Below, in pieces: positions 35,919 to 45,915 of a stretch of DNA of 64,000 nt. Under the pieces are notes generated by a model. The model was given only the letters and a program-made list of their open reading frames with translations, was not told where the DNA came from and did no database searches. A program made the translations under genes and the position numbers. This DNA is from Natronincola ferrireducens (lineage in GTDB: Bacteria > Bacillota > Clostridia > Peptostreptococcales > Natronincolaceae), in NCBI RefSeq assembly GCF_900100845.1, contig NZ_FNFP01000001.1, forward strand, positions 124,001-188,000, in the 5' to 3' direction. Numbering within the stretch: the first letter of the stretch is position 1; each line of letters starts with the position of its first letter.

Positions 35919-37091
35919 TTGTCAAGGAATATTCTCATAAGTATATTGAGTATCTGTATTGTATTCATGTTTTATTTTATATTAGATAAGCTACAGACAA
36001 TAGATTTCAACCAAGGGGATGAATCTAACAAAGATCCAATTGATTTAACGGATTCAACTGCATCCATGGAAAAACCTATTGGTTCCCAGTACAAGGATGA
36101 AGGAGAGGATGTAGTAGACCGTAAATATCAACGGGGTGAATTTCAAGCGGGTATTAATCTACTTGTTTATGATCAACCAAATATGTCCAATGCTACAAAA
36201 TTATTTAAACGTTTGCGAAATCTAGGGATAAATAGCGTGGCCATTGTATACCCCTTTGTTCAGTCGGATTGGCAAGCTGATCAGGTAATGATCGACCCTA
36301 TAATAACACCTGATATAGAAGCCTTAAAAGAACTTATTCTATTAGCCCATGCTGAGGATTTAAGCGTGATGTTGCGACCTATTTTAGATGAAAAAACTAT
36401 CATGGCCTCAGGTCATTGGAGGGGCACCATTATGCCTCAAAATCCCCAGGTATGGTTTGACAGCTACCGCGCATTATTACTTCCCTATGCAGAGCTAGCA
36501 CAAAAGACAAATGTGGAGATATTCAATATTGGTACTGAGCTTAATTCACTTCAGCATAATAAATATAGCGATGAATGGCTAAGACTAATTTTAGAAATAA
36601 GAGAAGTTTATCAAGGAAAATTAATTTACTCATTTAATTGGGATTCTTTTCGGGAAATTCCTTTGCTTGAATTTGTTCCTATGCTGGATCATGTAGGGAT
36701 TGATGCTTACTTTCCTCTAGATGCTCCAGATGATGCAGGTATAGAGGACCTTAAAGAAGCGTGGGAAGAATGGATGTCACAAATTAAAGATATACTTAAT
36801 AATCAATCAGTTGTCATAACAGAAGTTGGCGTAATTCCAGTAGCAGGGGCCTATCGGAAGCCTTACATATGGAGTATGCCTGGTGGAAGGCTTGATTGGC
36901 AAGCACAAGCCAATTACTACGAGGCAACCTATAGTGTTTGGAGGTTGATGAGTGAAGGGGTGTATTGGTGGATGGTTGATGTGGATGAATATGATTCCAA
37001 TAGTATAGGTTTTTCACCACTAGGAACACCAACAGAGGATGTGCTAAAGCAGATTTTTCTGAAAAAAACACCTGAAGATATTAGGGATTAA
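35919..37091 (+). CDS. Membrane-anchored GH113-like TIM-barrel glycoside hydrolase
   Basis: 390 residues from the TTG at 35919, with GGAG at 35907-35910 eight bases upstream; an earlier TTG at 35901 lacks a site. An N-terminal membrane helix (about 4-22) anchors it outside the cell, followed by an acidic linker. The barrel carries FQAGINLLVYDQPN, then FNIGTELNS (candidate acid/base Glu) and VVITEVGVIP (candidate nucleophile Glu). GH113 members cleave beta-mannan-like chains. Here the location next to a deacetylase-like and a synthase-like gene suggests trimming of the exopolysaccharide made by the same trio. The substrate is unknown. Confidence 0.75.
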   Translation: MSRNILISILSICIVFMFYFILDKLQTIDFNQGDESNKDPIDLTDSTASMEKPIGSQYKDEGEDVVDRKYQRGEFQAGINLLVYDQPNMSNATKLFKRLRNLGINSVAIVYPFVQSDWQADQVMIDPIITPDIEALKELILLAHAEDLSVMLRPILDEKTIMASGHWRGTIMPQNPQVWFDSYRALLLPYAELAQKTNVEIFNIGTELNSLQHNKYSDEWLRLILEIREVYQGKLIYSFNWDSFREIPLLEFVPMLDHVGIDAYFPLDAPDDAGIEDLKEAWEEWMSQIKDILNNQSVVITEVGVIPVAGAYRKPYIWSMPGGRLDWQAQANYYEATYSVWRLMSEGVYWWMVDVDEYDSNSIGFSPLGTPTEDVLKQIFLKKTPEDIRD

Positions 37092-37133
37092 ACATAGGGG
37101 CAATAACAAAACAACATATTATGTAAAAAATAA

Positions 37134-37180
37134 AAAGACAATCCTATTAGCTTATGTTAGTAGGATGGTCTTTTTTATTA
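37134..37180 (+). terminator. Terminator after the GH113-like gene
   Basis: AAAGACAATCCTA pairs with TAGGATGGTCTTT across a 14-base loop, followed by a run of T. It partly separates this gene from the next two, which share its direction. Confidence 0.8.
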
Positions 37181-37310
37181 TCCAAATAACATCAAACAAA
37201 AATTATTAATTTAGAACGTGTACTTATGACATAGTTTTAATTCATCCTTAATAGTATAGATATTATATTTATTATTGAAAAACAATTGATGTTAGAATGG
37301 AGGATTTCAG

Positions 37311-39053
37311 GTGGGGGTATGTAAAGAGAAACTAGGTTTTATGATCACGATTACAATCGCTGGAATTCTTCTAATTAGTCTATTTTCAACTAGTACTAGT
37401 GTGAAAGCCCATAGAGGGTTGGTAAAAGAAACCCCAAATATTTTAGTTGTATTTTCATCTAGAAACGATGAAATTGATGAACATCAGCGTATACTTGATA
37501 TGTTATTAGGTGGTTTTACAGATAACATAGTCTTTAAGGCTAGTTCACAGGTAGTGAAAAATGATTTAGAGGAAGTGACACACCTTTTTTATTATGGCCA
37601 GCAAAGGGAGGTTCTACCTCAGACTTTTTTAGAAATAGTTGGGGATTATACAGGGGTCATGGTAGTTATAGGATATAATGTGGAGCAAATAGGGAATCGT
37701 TTTTCCTTTCTAGATTTGCTTACGGATAAGGCAATCATCCATCAAATTACTTTAGGGGATAATCCTAATAAACAACTTTCCTTTATACCCCAGATTATAT
37801 TTAATATAGCTCTAGTAGATAATCAGAAGGCTAGGGTGCTGCTATTAGGGAAGAACAAAAATAATGAATATCCTGTTTTTGTTCAGCATGGCAAGAACTA
37901 CTATCTAGCCTCCCACTATATTAAATCACCTTTTTCTATTGCTTTTGCAGAAGTGCTTTATGAGGTTTTCCAAGAGGAAGGCCAGGTGCAAAATCCAGCA
38001 TATATCCGTTTAGAGGATATTCACCCCTTAGTAGATCCTGAAAAAATGATGGATATAGCAAAAATTTTAAAGGAAAAAAATATTCCGTATATGATTACGG
38101 TGATTCCCGTGTATACCAATCCCGAGACAGGGAGGCGGTATCATTTTTCAGACTCTCCTAAACTATTGAGGGTCCTGAAATATATGCAAAGAAATGGCGG
38201 TAGCATAGTATTACACGGATATACCCATCAATTCAGGTTGAGCGAAACAGGTGAGGGGTTTGAATTTTGGGATGTTGAGTACAACATGCCTATTTATCAT
38301 GGGCAGGATGATGAAGTAGTTGTTAAGACGAGAGAAGATTTTAGTAGTGAAGAAGAGTATGAAGATTACCTTAGCCAACAGAAAGCATTTGAAAGAAATT
38401 ATATAGAAACAAGAATTACAAGAGGAATTCAAGAATTAGCTAACTATGGATTGTATCCCCTTGCCTTTGAAGCCCCTCATTATACCATGTCCCAGCATGG
38501 ATATGAGGTGATTTCAGAATATTTTTCTACCTATGTAGGTCAACTTCAGATAAGTGATGATGATTGGCGTATTATGACAACAGTACCCTACATGACGAAA
38601 CCGACATTTTTGCATGGAATGACACTGATTCCTGAAACAATAGGTTATGTTGACCCCGATAACCCTCAATCAATAGAAAAAATGCTGAGCCTTGCCCAGG
38701 ATTATCAGTTTGTTAGAGATGGAATGGTGGGAGGTTTTTATCATCCCTATTTAGGCGTAGAGTTATTTATAGAATTAATCGAAGAAATTGAAAAAATACC
38801 TAATATATCATGGATTGATTTAAGAGAAATAAATAATCGAGTAAATGCTGAAAATGTTGAAATTATAAGCAAGAATGGCCAGCTATTTGTAAATATTAAC
38901 CGTGTTGGTCTATTTTTAACTTCTAGAGATTACCTAGCCTATCATATCAAAGTTGTAATAAAAACAGTCATGTGGGGCATAGCAGGCATAGGTTCATCGG
39001 CTGTTATAATTTTTATATTTAGTATTTTTATATCTCAAAACCGCAATAAATAA
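37311..39053 (+). CDS. DUF2334 protein (polysaccharide deacetylase-like), membrane-anchored
   Basis: 580 residues. A signal-anchor helix lies near 8-28 and a C-terminal helix near 551-572, so the bulk is outside the cell. The DUF2334 part (about 225-480) shows YIRLEDIHPLVDPEKMMDIA, IPYMITVIPVY, SIVLHGYTHQF and LAFEAPHYTMS, which correspond to the metal-binding Asp/His motifs of polysaccharide deacetylases. The N-terminal third is not recognised. The GTG start has ATGGAGG eight bases upstream. Its stop is 20 bases before the synthase gene. It likely de-N-acetylates the nascent polymer (inference). Confidence 0.82.
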   Translation: MGVCKEKLGFMITITIAGILLISLFSTSTSVKAHRGLVKETPNILVVFSSRNDEIDEHQRILDMLLGGFTDNIVFKASSQVVKNDLEEVTHLFYYGQQREVLPQTFLEIVGDYTGVMVVIGYNVEQIGNRFSFLDLLTDKAIIHQITLGDNPNKQLSFIPQIIFNIALVDNQKARVLLLGKNKNNEYPVFVQHGKNYYLASHYIKSPFSIAFAEVLYEVFQEEGQVQNPAYIRLEDIHPLVDPEKMMDIAKILKEKNIPYMITVIPVYTNPETGRRYHFSDSPKLLRVLKYMQRNGGSIVLHGYTHQFRLSETGEGFEFWDVEYNMPIYHGQDDEVVVKTREDFSSEEEYEDYLSQQKAFERNYIETRITRGIQELANYGLYPLAFEAPHYTMSQHGYEVISEYFSTYVGQLQISDDDWRIMTTVPYMTKPTFLHGMTLIPETIGYVDPDNPQSIEKMLSLAQDYQFVRDGMVGGFYHPYLGVELFIELIEEIEKIPNISWIDLREINNRVNAENVEIISKNGQLFVNINRVGLFLTSRDYLAYHIKVVIKTVMWGIAGIGSSAVIIFIFSIFISQNRNK

Positions 39054-39073
39054 GAAGATGGAGGGGGAATAGA

Positions 39074-40351
39074 TTGGCCGATACATTGCTATATATATCT
39101 TTATTTAGTATTTGGACCATGCTGTTCTATCATATATTCCTAATGCAGGGGGGATTTCTGCTGTCCCTAAACAATCTATCAATAGGGGAGTCGTGGATTA
39201 ATGATATTCCTCCACAGCCTATGGTTAGCATTCTAATTCCTGCCCATAATGAAGAGCTTGTGATTGAAGAGACAATAAAATCAATGATAAACCTGAATTA
39301 TCCTAAAGATAAGCTAGAGATTATCATAATAAATGATCATTCCACAGATTTAACAGGTATGATAGCAGAGTCCTATGCTAGTCGATACCTATATATAAAA
39401 GTAGTTAACACTATACCTCCGTTTGTAGGTAAGGGTAAATCTACTGCATTAAATGAAGGATTGAAGCATTCCATAGGGGAGATTATTGTTGTGTATGATG
39501 CCGACAATACACCTGAGCCAGATGCTGTTCGAAATTTAATCCTTGTTCTACAAAAAGACAGTGGTGCTGGTGTTTCTGTTGGAAAGTTCCGAGTGATTAA
39601 TGCAGATAAAAATTTGCTAACAAGACTAATTAATATAGAAACCATTACTTTCCAGTGGTTAGCTCAAGCTGGAAGATGGTATTGGTTTAAACTATGTACT
39701 ATTCCAGGTACGAATTTTGCAATAAGAAGAAGCATTTTAGAGGAGCTAGGAGGCTGGGACGAAAACGCTCTATCGGAAGATACAGAATTAAGCATTAGGG
39801 TCTATAATTTGGGCTATTATATCCGATTTTTTCCATTGGCAGTTACTTGGGAGCAAGAGCCAGAATTATGGAGGGTATGGTGGAAACAAAGAACTAGATG
39901 GGCTTGTGGGAACCTATATGTAATTACAAAATATATTTTAGGTTTTCATAAATTACAACATAAAAAGGTATTTATTGATTTACTATATTTTATGTTAACA
40001 TATTTTTTGTTTATAGGGGGAATTCTCATCTCACATGGTATCCTCATTACTAGTTTATTTGTGGATTTAAACCTAACTATTGGTCTTGTTTCCTATGTGT
40101 TATTAGTACTAGGCTTTCTCTTATTTGTTACAGAAGCATTACTGGCAATAAGTATAGAAAATAATCAGTTGACTTTCAAAAACTTTTTTACGGTTTTACT
40201 CATGTATTTTACTTATTCCCAAATCTGGTTACTGTTAGTTATGAATGCAGTCTATTTAGAAATAAAGAGTATGATTTTAAGGCGAGAAATAACATGGTAT
40301 AAAACACAACGGTTTCAGAAAGTTGGAAAAGACAAAGAGCACTCGGCATGA
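39074..40351 (+). CDS. Processive family 2 glycosyltransferase (BcsA/IcaA/PgaC-like)
   Basis: 425 residues. One N-terminal helix (about 2-28), a cytoplasmic GT2 domain (about 48-280) and three to four C-terminal helices. All catalytic motifs are present: ILIPAHNEE, NDHSTD, VVYDADN (DXD), LSEDTELS and KQRTRWACG (QXXRW). This is the layout of membrane synthases that polymerise and export beta-linked glycans such as poly-GlcNAc or cellulose. The TTG start follows GAGGGGGA. No PilZ domain is seen, so direct c-di-GMP control is not indicated. Confidence 0.88.
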   Translation: MADTLLYISLFSIWTMLFYHIFLMQGGFLLSLNNLSIGESWINDIPPQPMVSILIPAHNEELVIEETIKSMINLNYPKDKLEIIIINDHSTDLTGMIAESYASRYLYIKVVNTIPPFVGKGKSTALNEGLKHSIGEIIVVYDADNTPEPDAVRNLILVLQKDSGAGVSVGKFRVINADKNLLTRLINIETITFQWLAQAGRWYWFKLCTIPGTNFAIRRSILEELGGWDENALSEDTELSIRVYNLGYYIRFFPLAVTWEQEPELWRVWWKQRTRWACGNLYVITKYILGFHKLQHKKVFIDLLYFMLTYFLFIGGILISHGILITSLFVDLNLTIGLVSYVLLVLGFLLFVTEALLAISIENNQLTFKNFFTVLLMYFTYSQIWLLLVMNAVYLEIKSMILRREITWYKTQRFQKVGKDKEHSA

Positions 40352-40432
40352 ACAGTTTATATAAAAAGATTCATACTTAAGCATGTTGTCATAATTTGAT
40401 GAAAAATGGGAAAAATACAAAAATAATTTAAC

Positions 40433-40452
40433 TGGTATGGACAACTGTACCA
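40433..40452. promoter_or_regulatory. Dyad TGGTA-N10-TACCA overlapping the sugar-operon promoter
   Basis: TGGTATGGACAACTGTACCA. It covers the -35 box of the promoter at 40438-40466, a place suited to repression. GntR-family operators often have a related shape, and a GntR/UTRA gene closes this operon. No second copy was found. Confidence 0.35.
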
Positions 40453-40466
40453 ATATAATGTATAAT
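40438..40466 (+). promoter_or_regulatory. Sigma-A promoter of the sugar operon
   Basis: TGGACA (40438-40443), 17 bases, TATAAT (40461-40466). The start of transcription would be near 40473, about 36 bases before the ATG of the binding-protein gene. Confidence 0.8.
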
Positions 40467-40508
40467 AAGTTTGTAATAAAGTTTTTAATAAATATGAGGA
40501 GGGTTTTT

Positions 40509-41474
40509 ATGAAAAGGGGAATGAGTTTATTAATTATTGTCATACTGGTAATGGGGTTGTTGACAGGCTGTTCAGGAGATGCACCTCAAGATGCTTCTAC
40601 AGAAAACGATACCATACGAATTGGCGCTTCACTTTTGACACAATCACATCCATTCCAGGTTGCTATTAAAGAGGCTATGGAGGCTGAGGCGGCAGGGTTA
40701 GGTGTAGAAATTGATATCGCTATTGCGGATCAAGATTTAAATCGACAAATTTCAGCTATAGAGGATTTTATTAACAAGGGTGTAGATGCTATTATACTTG
40801 TGCCAGTTGATTCTGATGGTGTTATGGGAGCTATTATGAAGGCTAAGGAAGCAAATATTCCTGTTGTTACAGTGGATATTAAAGCAAATGGTGTTGAAGT
40901 AGATTCTCATATTGCTACTGATAACTATGCAGGTGGAATGATTGCAGCTGAAGCGATGGCTCAATTCTTAGAAAAAGCCGGAGATGTAGGATTAATTACT
41001 TACCCAGAAGTTCAATCAGTTAGAGATCGTATTGATGGATTTAAAGAAATTGCTGATACATATGAAGATCTAAACATCGTTATTGAATTACCAGGTAGAA
41101 CAAGAGAAGAGGCTGTATCTGCTTCTGAAGATATGTTAACAAGTAATCCAGGACTTAGGGGTATTTTTGGCTTTGGTGATGATATGGCCATTGCAGCTAC
41201 TACTGTTATAGGAGAAAGAAATAGCGATACAATTGTAGTAGGTTTTGACGGACTAGAAGAAGCTAGAAACTCTACAGATGCTGACAACGCCTTCCAAGCA
41301 GTTGTTGTTCAATACCCAGACCTAATGGGTGCTGAGGGTGTAAGAAATGCTGTAAGCCTAGTAAGGGGTGAAGCGGTAGAAAAAGAAGTGCCTGTAACAC
41401 CAGGACTTTATGTCCATGGAAGAGGCTTTGTAGATGTAGAGGTTATAAATGGAAAAGTAAATATAGGTTTATAA
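40509..41474 (+). CDS. Ribose-type sugar ABC transporter, substrate-binding lipoprotein
   Basis: 321 residues from the ATG at 40509, which has AGGAGGG six bases before it; a start 72 bases upstream would lie at the promoter. The lipoprotein signal is clear: a hydrophobic stretch ending LLTGC with Cys21 as the lipid anchor. The remainder is a periplasmic-binding-protein type 1 fold (IRIGASLLTQSHPFQVAIKE, FINKGVDAIILVPVDSDGV, VVGFDGLEEA). It captures a monosaccharide at the outer face for the transporter encoded next. The sugar is not readable from sequence; the downstream kinases and aldolase suggest a ketohexose. Confidence 0.9.
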   Translation: MKRGMSLLIIVILVMGLLTGCSGDAPQDASTENDTIRIGASLLTQSHPFQVAIKEAMEAEAAGLGVEIDIAIADQDLNRQISAIEDFINKGVDAIILVPVDSDGVMGAIMKAKEANIPVVTVDIKANGVEVDSHIATDNYAGGMIAAEAMAQFLEKAGDVGLITYPEVQSVRDRIDGFKEIADTYEDLNIVIELPGRTREEAVSASEDMLTSNPGLRGIFGFGDDMAIAATTVIGERNSDTIVVGFDGLEEARNSTDADNAFQAVVVQYPDLMGAEGVRNAVSLVRGEAVEKEVPVTPGLYVHGRGFVDVEVINGKVNIGL

Positions 41475-41483
41475 CAATGACAC

Positions 41484-41527
41484 AAATTGAAGAAATACCT
41501 AATAGGTATTTCTTCAAATTTTTAATA
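41484..41527 (+). terminator. Intercistronic hairpin after the binding-protein gene
   Basis: AAATTGAAGAAATACC and GGTATTTCTTCAAATTT make a long perfect stem with loop TAATA and a T-run. It lies between the binding-protein and ATPase genes, so it probably lets only part of the transcripts continue and protects the upstream mRNA. Confidence 0.85.
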
Positions 41528-41610
41528 TTTCATTTACAATATAAATGAATCATAAATAATACTGACTTTTATAAAAACAAAAATTTATTGATGGAAATGA
41601 GTGTGATACC

Positions 41611-43107
41611 TTGAATACTGTTCTTGAGATGAAGGGAATTAGAAAGGTTTTTCCAGGTGTTGTTGCACTTGATGATGTAAACTTAAAGCTTGAAAGGGGA
41701 AAGGTTTTGGCGCTTTTAGGAGAAAATGGTGCTGGTAAATCTACATTGATGAAGATATTGTCAGGCTCTTACCAACCAGATGATGGAGAAATTTTTCTTT
41801 ATGGAGAAAAGGTGGAGATAAAAGATGTAATGCGGGCTAAGGAATTAGGTATTAGTATTATTTATCAAGAGCTTAGTCTATGTCAAAATTTGACAGTGGC
41901 AGAAAATATCTTTGCACTACAGGAACCAACAAGGTGGGGTTTAATAAAAGATGATGAAATTATAAGCAGAACAAGGGAACTATTTGAAGAATTTAATGTA
42001 GACATTGATCCCACCAAGATGGTGGAGGAGTTGTCGGTTTCTAGTCAGCAAATGGTTGAAATCGTTAAGGCCCTATCCTTGAAGCCTAAAATTGTCATCA
42101 TGGACGAGCCCACCTCTGCTTTAAGTAAGAAGGAAACAGAAACACTATTTGAAATAATAGAGAAGCTGCAGCAGGAAGGAGTTTCTATAATATATATATC
42201 CCACAGGATGGAGGAAATCTTTAGAATAACCAACGATGTAAGTGTATTAAGGGATGGAAAATATATTGGAACGGTTAAAACTGCAGACACATCCTCTGAA
42301 GAGCTTATCAAAATGATGGTGGGTAGAACTATGGATAATATATATCCTGTTAAAGATTTTAAATATTTAAGGGATGAAAAGCTGTTAGAGGTAAGGGGCT
42401 ATAATAAGGAAAATTATTTTCATGATATCAATCTATATGTTAGGCCAGGAGAAATATTGGGATTATATGGCTTGATGGGTTCAGGAAGAACGGAGATTGC
42501 ACAGGGGATTTTTGGCATATTAAAGAAGGACAGGGGAGAAATGTTTATTCATGATAAAAAGGTGGAGATAAAAGACCCCTTTTCTGCTATTCAACATAAA
42601 ATTGCCTTTGTAACCGAGGATAGAAAAAGAGAAGGACTTATTTTGACGGCTAGCGTTGCTGAGAATGCTACTATGGCTAATATAGATAAAATTCTAAATA
42701 AATTTAAATTAATTGAAGATAAAAGAGAAGCCAAAATTGCAAAGGAACATGTTGCAGATCTTAAGGTTAAAACCCCTAGCATCCATCAGACAATTAATAA
42801 ATTAAGTGGTGGCAATCAGCAGAAAGTGGTTATTTCGAAATGGTTTGAAATTGAACCGGAAATTCTTATTTTAGATGAACCCACTAGGGGAATAGATGTC
42901 AGTGCTAAATATGAAATTTACAAACTAATGATTGAGCTGGCTCAAAAGGGTGTAGGGATCATTATGATATCCTCTGAGCTACCTGAAATTTTGAATGTAT
43001 CTGATAGATTATTGGTTATAAATAAACGTCAAATTGTTACGGAATTAGACCCTAAAAATACTACGCAAGAAGAGATCATGACATATATTGCTGGAAGAGG
43101 TGAATAG
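41611..43107 (+). CDS. Ribose-type sugar ABC transporter, ATP-binding protein (RbsA-like)
   Basis: 498 residues with two tandem ABC domains. The first has Walker A GENGAGKST (near 38), signature LSVSSQQMVEI and Walker B VIMDEPTSAL. The second has the degenerate Walker A GLMGSGRTE and signature LSGGNQQKVVISKW with LILDEPTRGID, the normal asymmetry of RbsA/XylG/MglA proteins. It drives sugar import with the permease encoded 5 bases downstream. The start is a TTG at 41611; GAGTGTGA five bases before is a moderate ribosome site. Confidence 0.93.
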   Translation: MNTVLEMKGIRKVFPGVVALDDVNLKLERGKVLALLGENGAGKSTLMKILSGSYQPDDGEIFLYGEKVEIKDVMRAKELGISIIYQELSLCQNLTVAENIFALQEPTRWGLIKDDEIISRTRELFEEFNVDIDPTKMVEELSVSSQQMVEIVKALSLKPKIVIMDEPTSALSKKETETLFEIIEKLQQEGVSIIYISHRMEEIFRITNDVSVLRDGKYIGTVKTADTSSEELIKMMVGRTMDNIYPVKDFKYLRDEKLLEVRGYNKENYFHDINLYVRPGEILGLYGLMGSGRTEIAQGIFGILKKDRGEMFIHDKKVEIKDPFSAIQHKIAFVTEDRKREGLILTASVAENATMANIDKILNKFKLIEDKREAKIAKEHVADLKVKTPSIHQTINKLSGGNQQKVVISKWFEIEPEILILDEPTRGIDVSAKYEIYKLMIELAQKGVGIIMISSELPEILNVSDRLLVINKRQIVTELDPKNTTQEEIMTYIAGRGE

Positions 43108-43112
43108 GTAAA

Positions 43113-44078
43113 ATGCAGCTAAAAAAAATAATGAATAATAGATATTTTAAAAGCTATGGTGGTGTTTTGTTAGCACTGGTGGGATTAGTTATATTATTTT
43201 CTTTTCTAAGTCCTCATTTTTTAAGAACAAATAATATTTTAACCATTTTTAATCAGGTTTCAATTATTGCTATTTTGGCCTTTGGTATGACTTTTGTATT
43301 GATGATTGGTGAAATAGACCTATCGGTGGGGTCCACTTTAGCCCTATCTAGTGTCATACTGGGGATAGCCTTGTCAACCGGAGTACATCCCTTTATTGCC
43401 ATCATTTTCACCCTTGGGGTGGGGATTCTGGCGGGGCTGTTTAATGGAGTGGTCAGTGCAAAGCTTAAAATTCCAAGTTTTATTGTAACTGTGGCCACCA
43501 TGGGTATCTTTAGAGGAATTGGATATGCATTAACCGATTCTAGACCAATACCTATTACTGATTCAGTTATATTGAAAATAGGAAACAATAGATTTTTAGG
43601 CGCAATTCCCAATGCAGTTATTGTCATGATATTTATTTTGATTGTCTTTCATATAGTTTTATCTAGAACTAAATTTGGAAGACAGGCTAAAATGGTAGGT
43701 GGTAATAAAGTAGCAGCTGAATATGTAGGTGTAGATACGAAAAAATTACAAGTTAAAATATTTATGATTTCAGGGCTAGCCGCTGCCGTTAGTGGTATTT
43801 TAATGGCGTCTAGACTTTATTCAGCACAACCCAATACTGCATCTGGATATGAGCTAGATGCTATTGCGTCAGCGGTTTTAGGAGGTACCAGTCTGTCTGG
43901 GGGATATGGAACTGTACTAGGAACTTTCATAGGAGCAGTTATTATGGGTGTTATTAACAATGGAATGAACTTAGTTGGTATGGCATATTTTTATCAACAG
44001 ATTGTAAAGGGTTTAATCATTATTATAGCTGTATTCATTGATGTTAGAAATAAGGAAAGTATACTTGGCAAAAAATAA
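43113..44078 (+). CDS. Ribose-type sugar ABC transporter, permease (RbsC-like)
   Basis: 321 residues with about 8-10 membrane helices. Family marks are GMTFVLMIGEIDLSVGSTLALS near residue 51, the GLFNGVVSAKLKIPSFIVTVATMGI stretch near 110 (described in parts) and the cytoplasmic coupling loop EYVGVDTKKLQVKIFMISG near 205. The late segment ASAVLGGTSLSGGYGTVLGT is typical of RbsC/XylH. It pairs with the ATPase before it. It forms the pore of the importer. Confidence 0.93.
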   Translation: MQLKKIMNNRYFKSYGGVLLALVGLVILFSFLSPHFLRTNNILTIFNQVSIIAILAFGMTFVLMIGEIDLSVGSTLALSSVILGIALSTGVHPFIAIIFTLGVGILAGLFNGVVSAKLKIPSFIVTVATMGIFRGIGYALTDSRPIPITDSVILKIGNNRFLGAIPNAVIVMIFILIVFHIVLSRTKFGRQAKMVGGNKVAAEYVGVDTKKLQVKIFMISGLAAAVSGILMASRLYSAQPNTASGYELDAIASAVLGGTSLSGGYGTVLGTFIGAVIMGVINNGMNLVGMAYFYQQIVKGLIIIIAVFIDVRNKESILGKK

Positions 44079-44100
44079 ATTGTAAATTGGAGTTGATAAT

Positions 44101-45042
44101 ATGGCTGAAATAATTACCATTGGTGAAGTGCTGGTTGAGGTGATGGCAAAGTCCATAGGACAAAATTTTCATGAAACAGGAGAATTTATTGGTCCATTTC
44201 CAAGTGGTGCTCCAGCTATTTTTATAGATCAAGCAGCAAAATGTGGTAGCAAGGCTATGATTATATCAGCTGTTGGAGAAGATGGATTTGGAAGAATAAA
44301 CATAGAACGTTTGACCAAGGATGGTGTTGATATTTCATCTATCAAAATATCAAAGGATAGGGCTACAGGTGTGGCTTTTGTCACCTATAAAGAAGATGGA
44401 GATCGTGATTTTTTATTTCATATAGGAAACGCCGCCTGTGGTGAAATAGATGAAGATTTTTTAAAGGAAGAAGATTTTAAGGATTGTAGATATTTTCATA
44501 TTATGGGTTCTGCTATTTATAATGAAGGTACATCAAGGGCCATTCTTAAAGGGATGGAATTAGCATTAAAATATGGTGCCAAGATAACCTTTGATCCTAA
44601 TGTTAGAAAAGAGATTATCGATAATGATGAAAAAAGAAAGTTATTGGTTCATATATTAGAAAAGGCTCATATTGTACTTGCTGGAGAAAGCGAACTATTT
44701 TATTTAACAGAAATAGAAGAGGAGGCAGTCAGTGCAAAGGGGTTGTTAGAAAATAATGCAGAAGCTGTAATAGTTAAACGAGGCAGCAGAGGAACTACCT
44801 TATACACACCACAGAACACAGTCAATATAGAAGCCTATCCAGTAGAGGAAGTAGACCCTACAGGAGCAGGAGATTGTTTTGCTGGAACATTTGTAGGCTG
44901 TATTAACCAAGGCATAACAGTTGAGAAGGCAGTGAAATTAGCTTCAATAGCTGGTGCAAAGGCAGTTACAAAAAAAGGGCCTATGGAGGGAAATACAGAT
45001 CTTCAGGAGTTAAGTAGAATTTTTGAAGAAATTTATCAATAG
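44101..45042 (+). CDS. PfkB-family sugar kinase
   Basis: 313 residues of the ribokinase/PfkB fold: GEVLVEVMAKSIGQ at the start, FPSGAPAIFIDQAAKCG near 38, and the C-terminal ATP/catalytic motif DPTGAGDCFAGTFVG near 260 with the catalytic Asp. It most resembles fructokinase/KdgK-type members. It would phosphorylate the sugar brought in by the transporter, whose genes precede it. TTGGAGTTG lies before the ATG. Sugar identity (fructose, tagatose, psicose, sorbose) cannot be settled by eye. Confidence 0.85.
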   Translation: MAEIITIGEVLVEVMAKSIGQNFHETGEFIGPFPSGAPAIFIDQAAKCGSKAMIISAVGEDGFGRINIERLTKDGVDISSIKISKDRATGVAFVTYKEDGDRDFLFHIGNAACGEIDEDFLKEEDFKDCRYFHIMGSAIYNEGTSRAILKGMELALKYGAKITFDPNVRKEIIDNDEKRKLLVHILEKAHIVLAGESELFYLTEIEEEAVSAKGLLENNAEAVIVKRGSRGTTLYTPQNTVNIEAYPVEEVDPTGAGDCFAGTFVGCINQGITVEKAVKLASIAGAKAVTKKGPMEGNTDLQELSRIFEEIYQ

Positions 45043-45052
45043 ATGGAGATGA

Positions 45053-45910
<858 letters not shown>

Positions 45911-45915
45911 TCGAG

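Noticed and set aside
39074-40351. Classical cellulose synthase with c-di-GMP control
   Set aside because: There is no PilZ domain, no BcsB-like partner and no diguanylate cyclase gene nearby.
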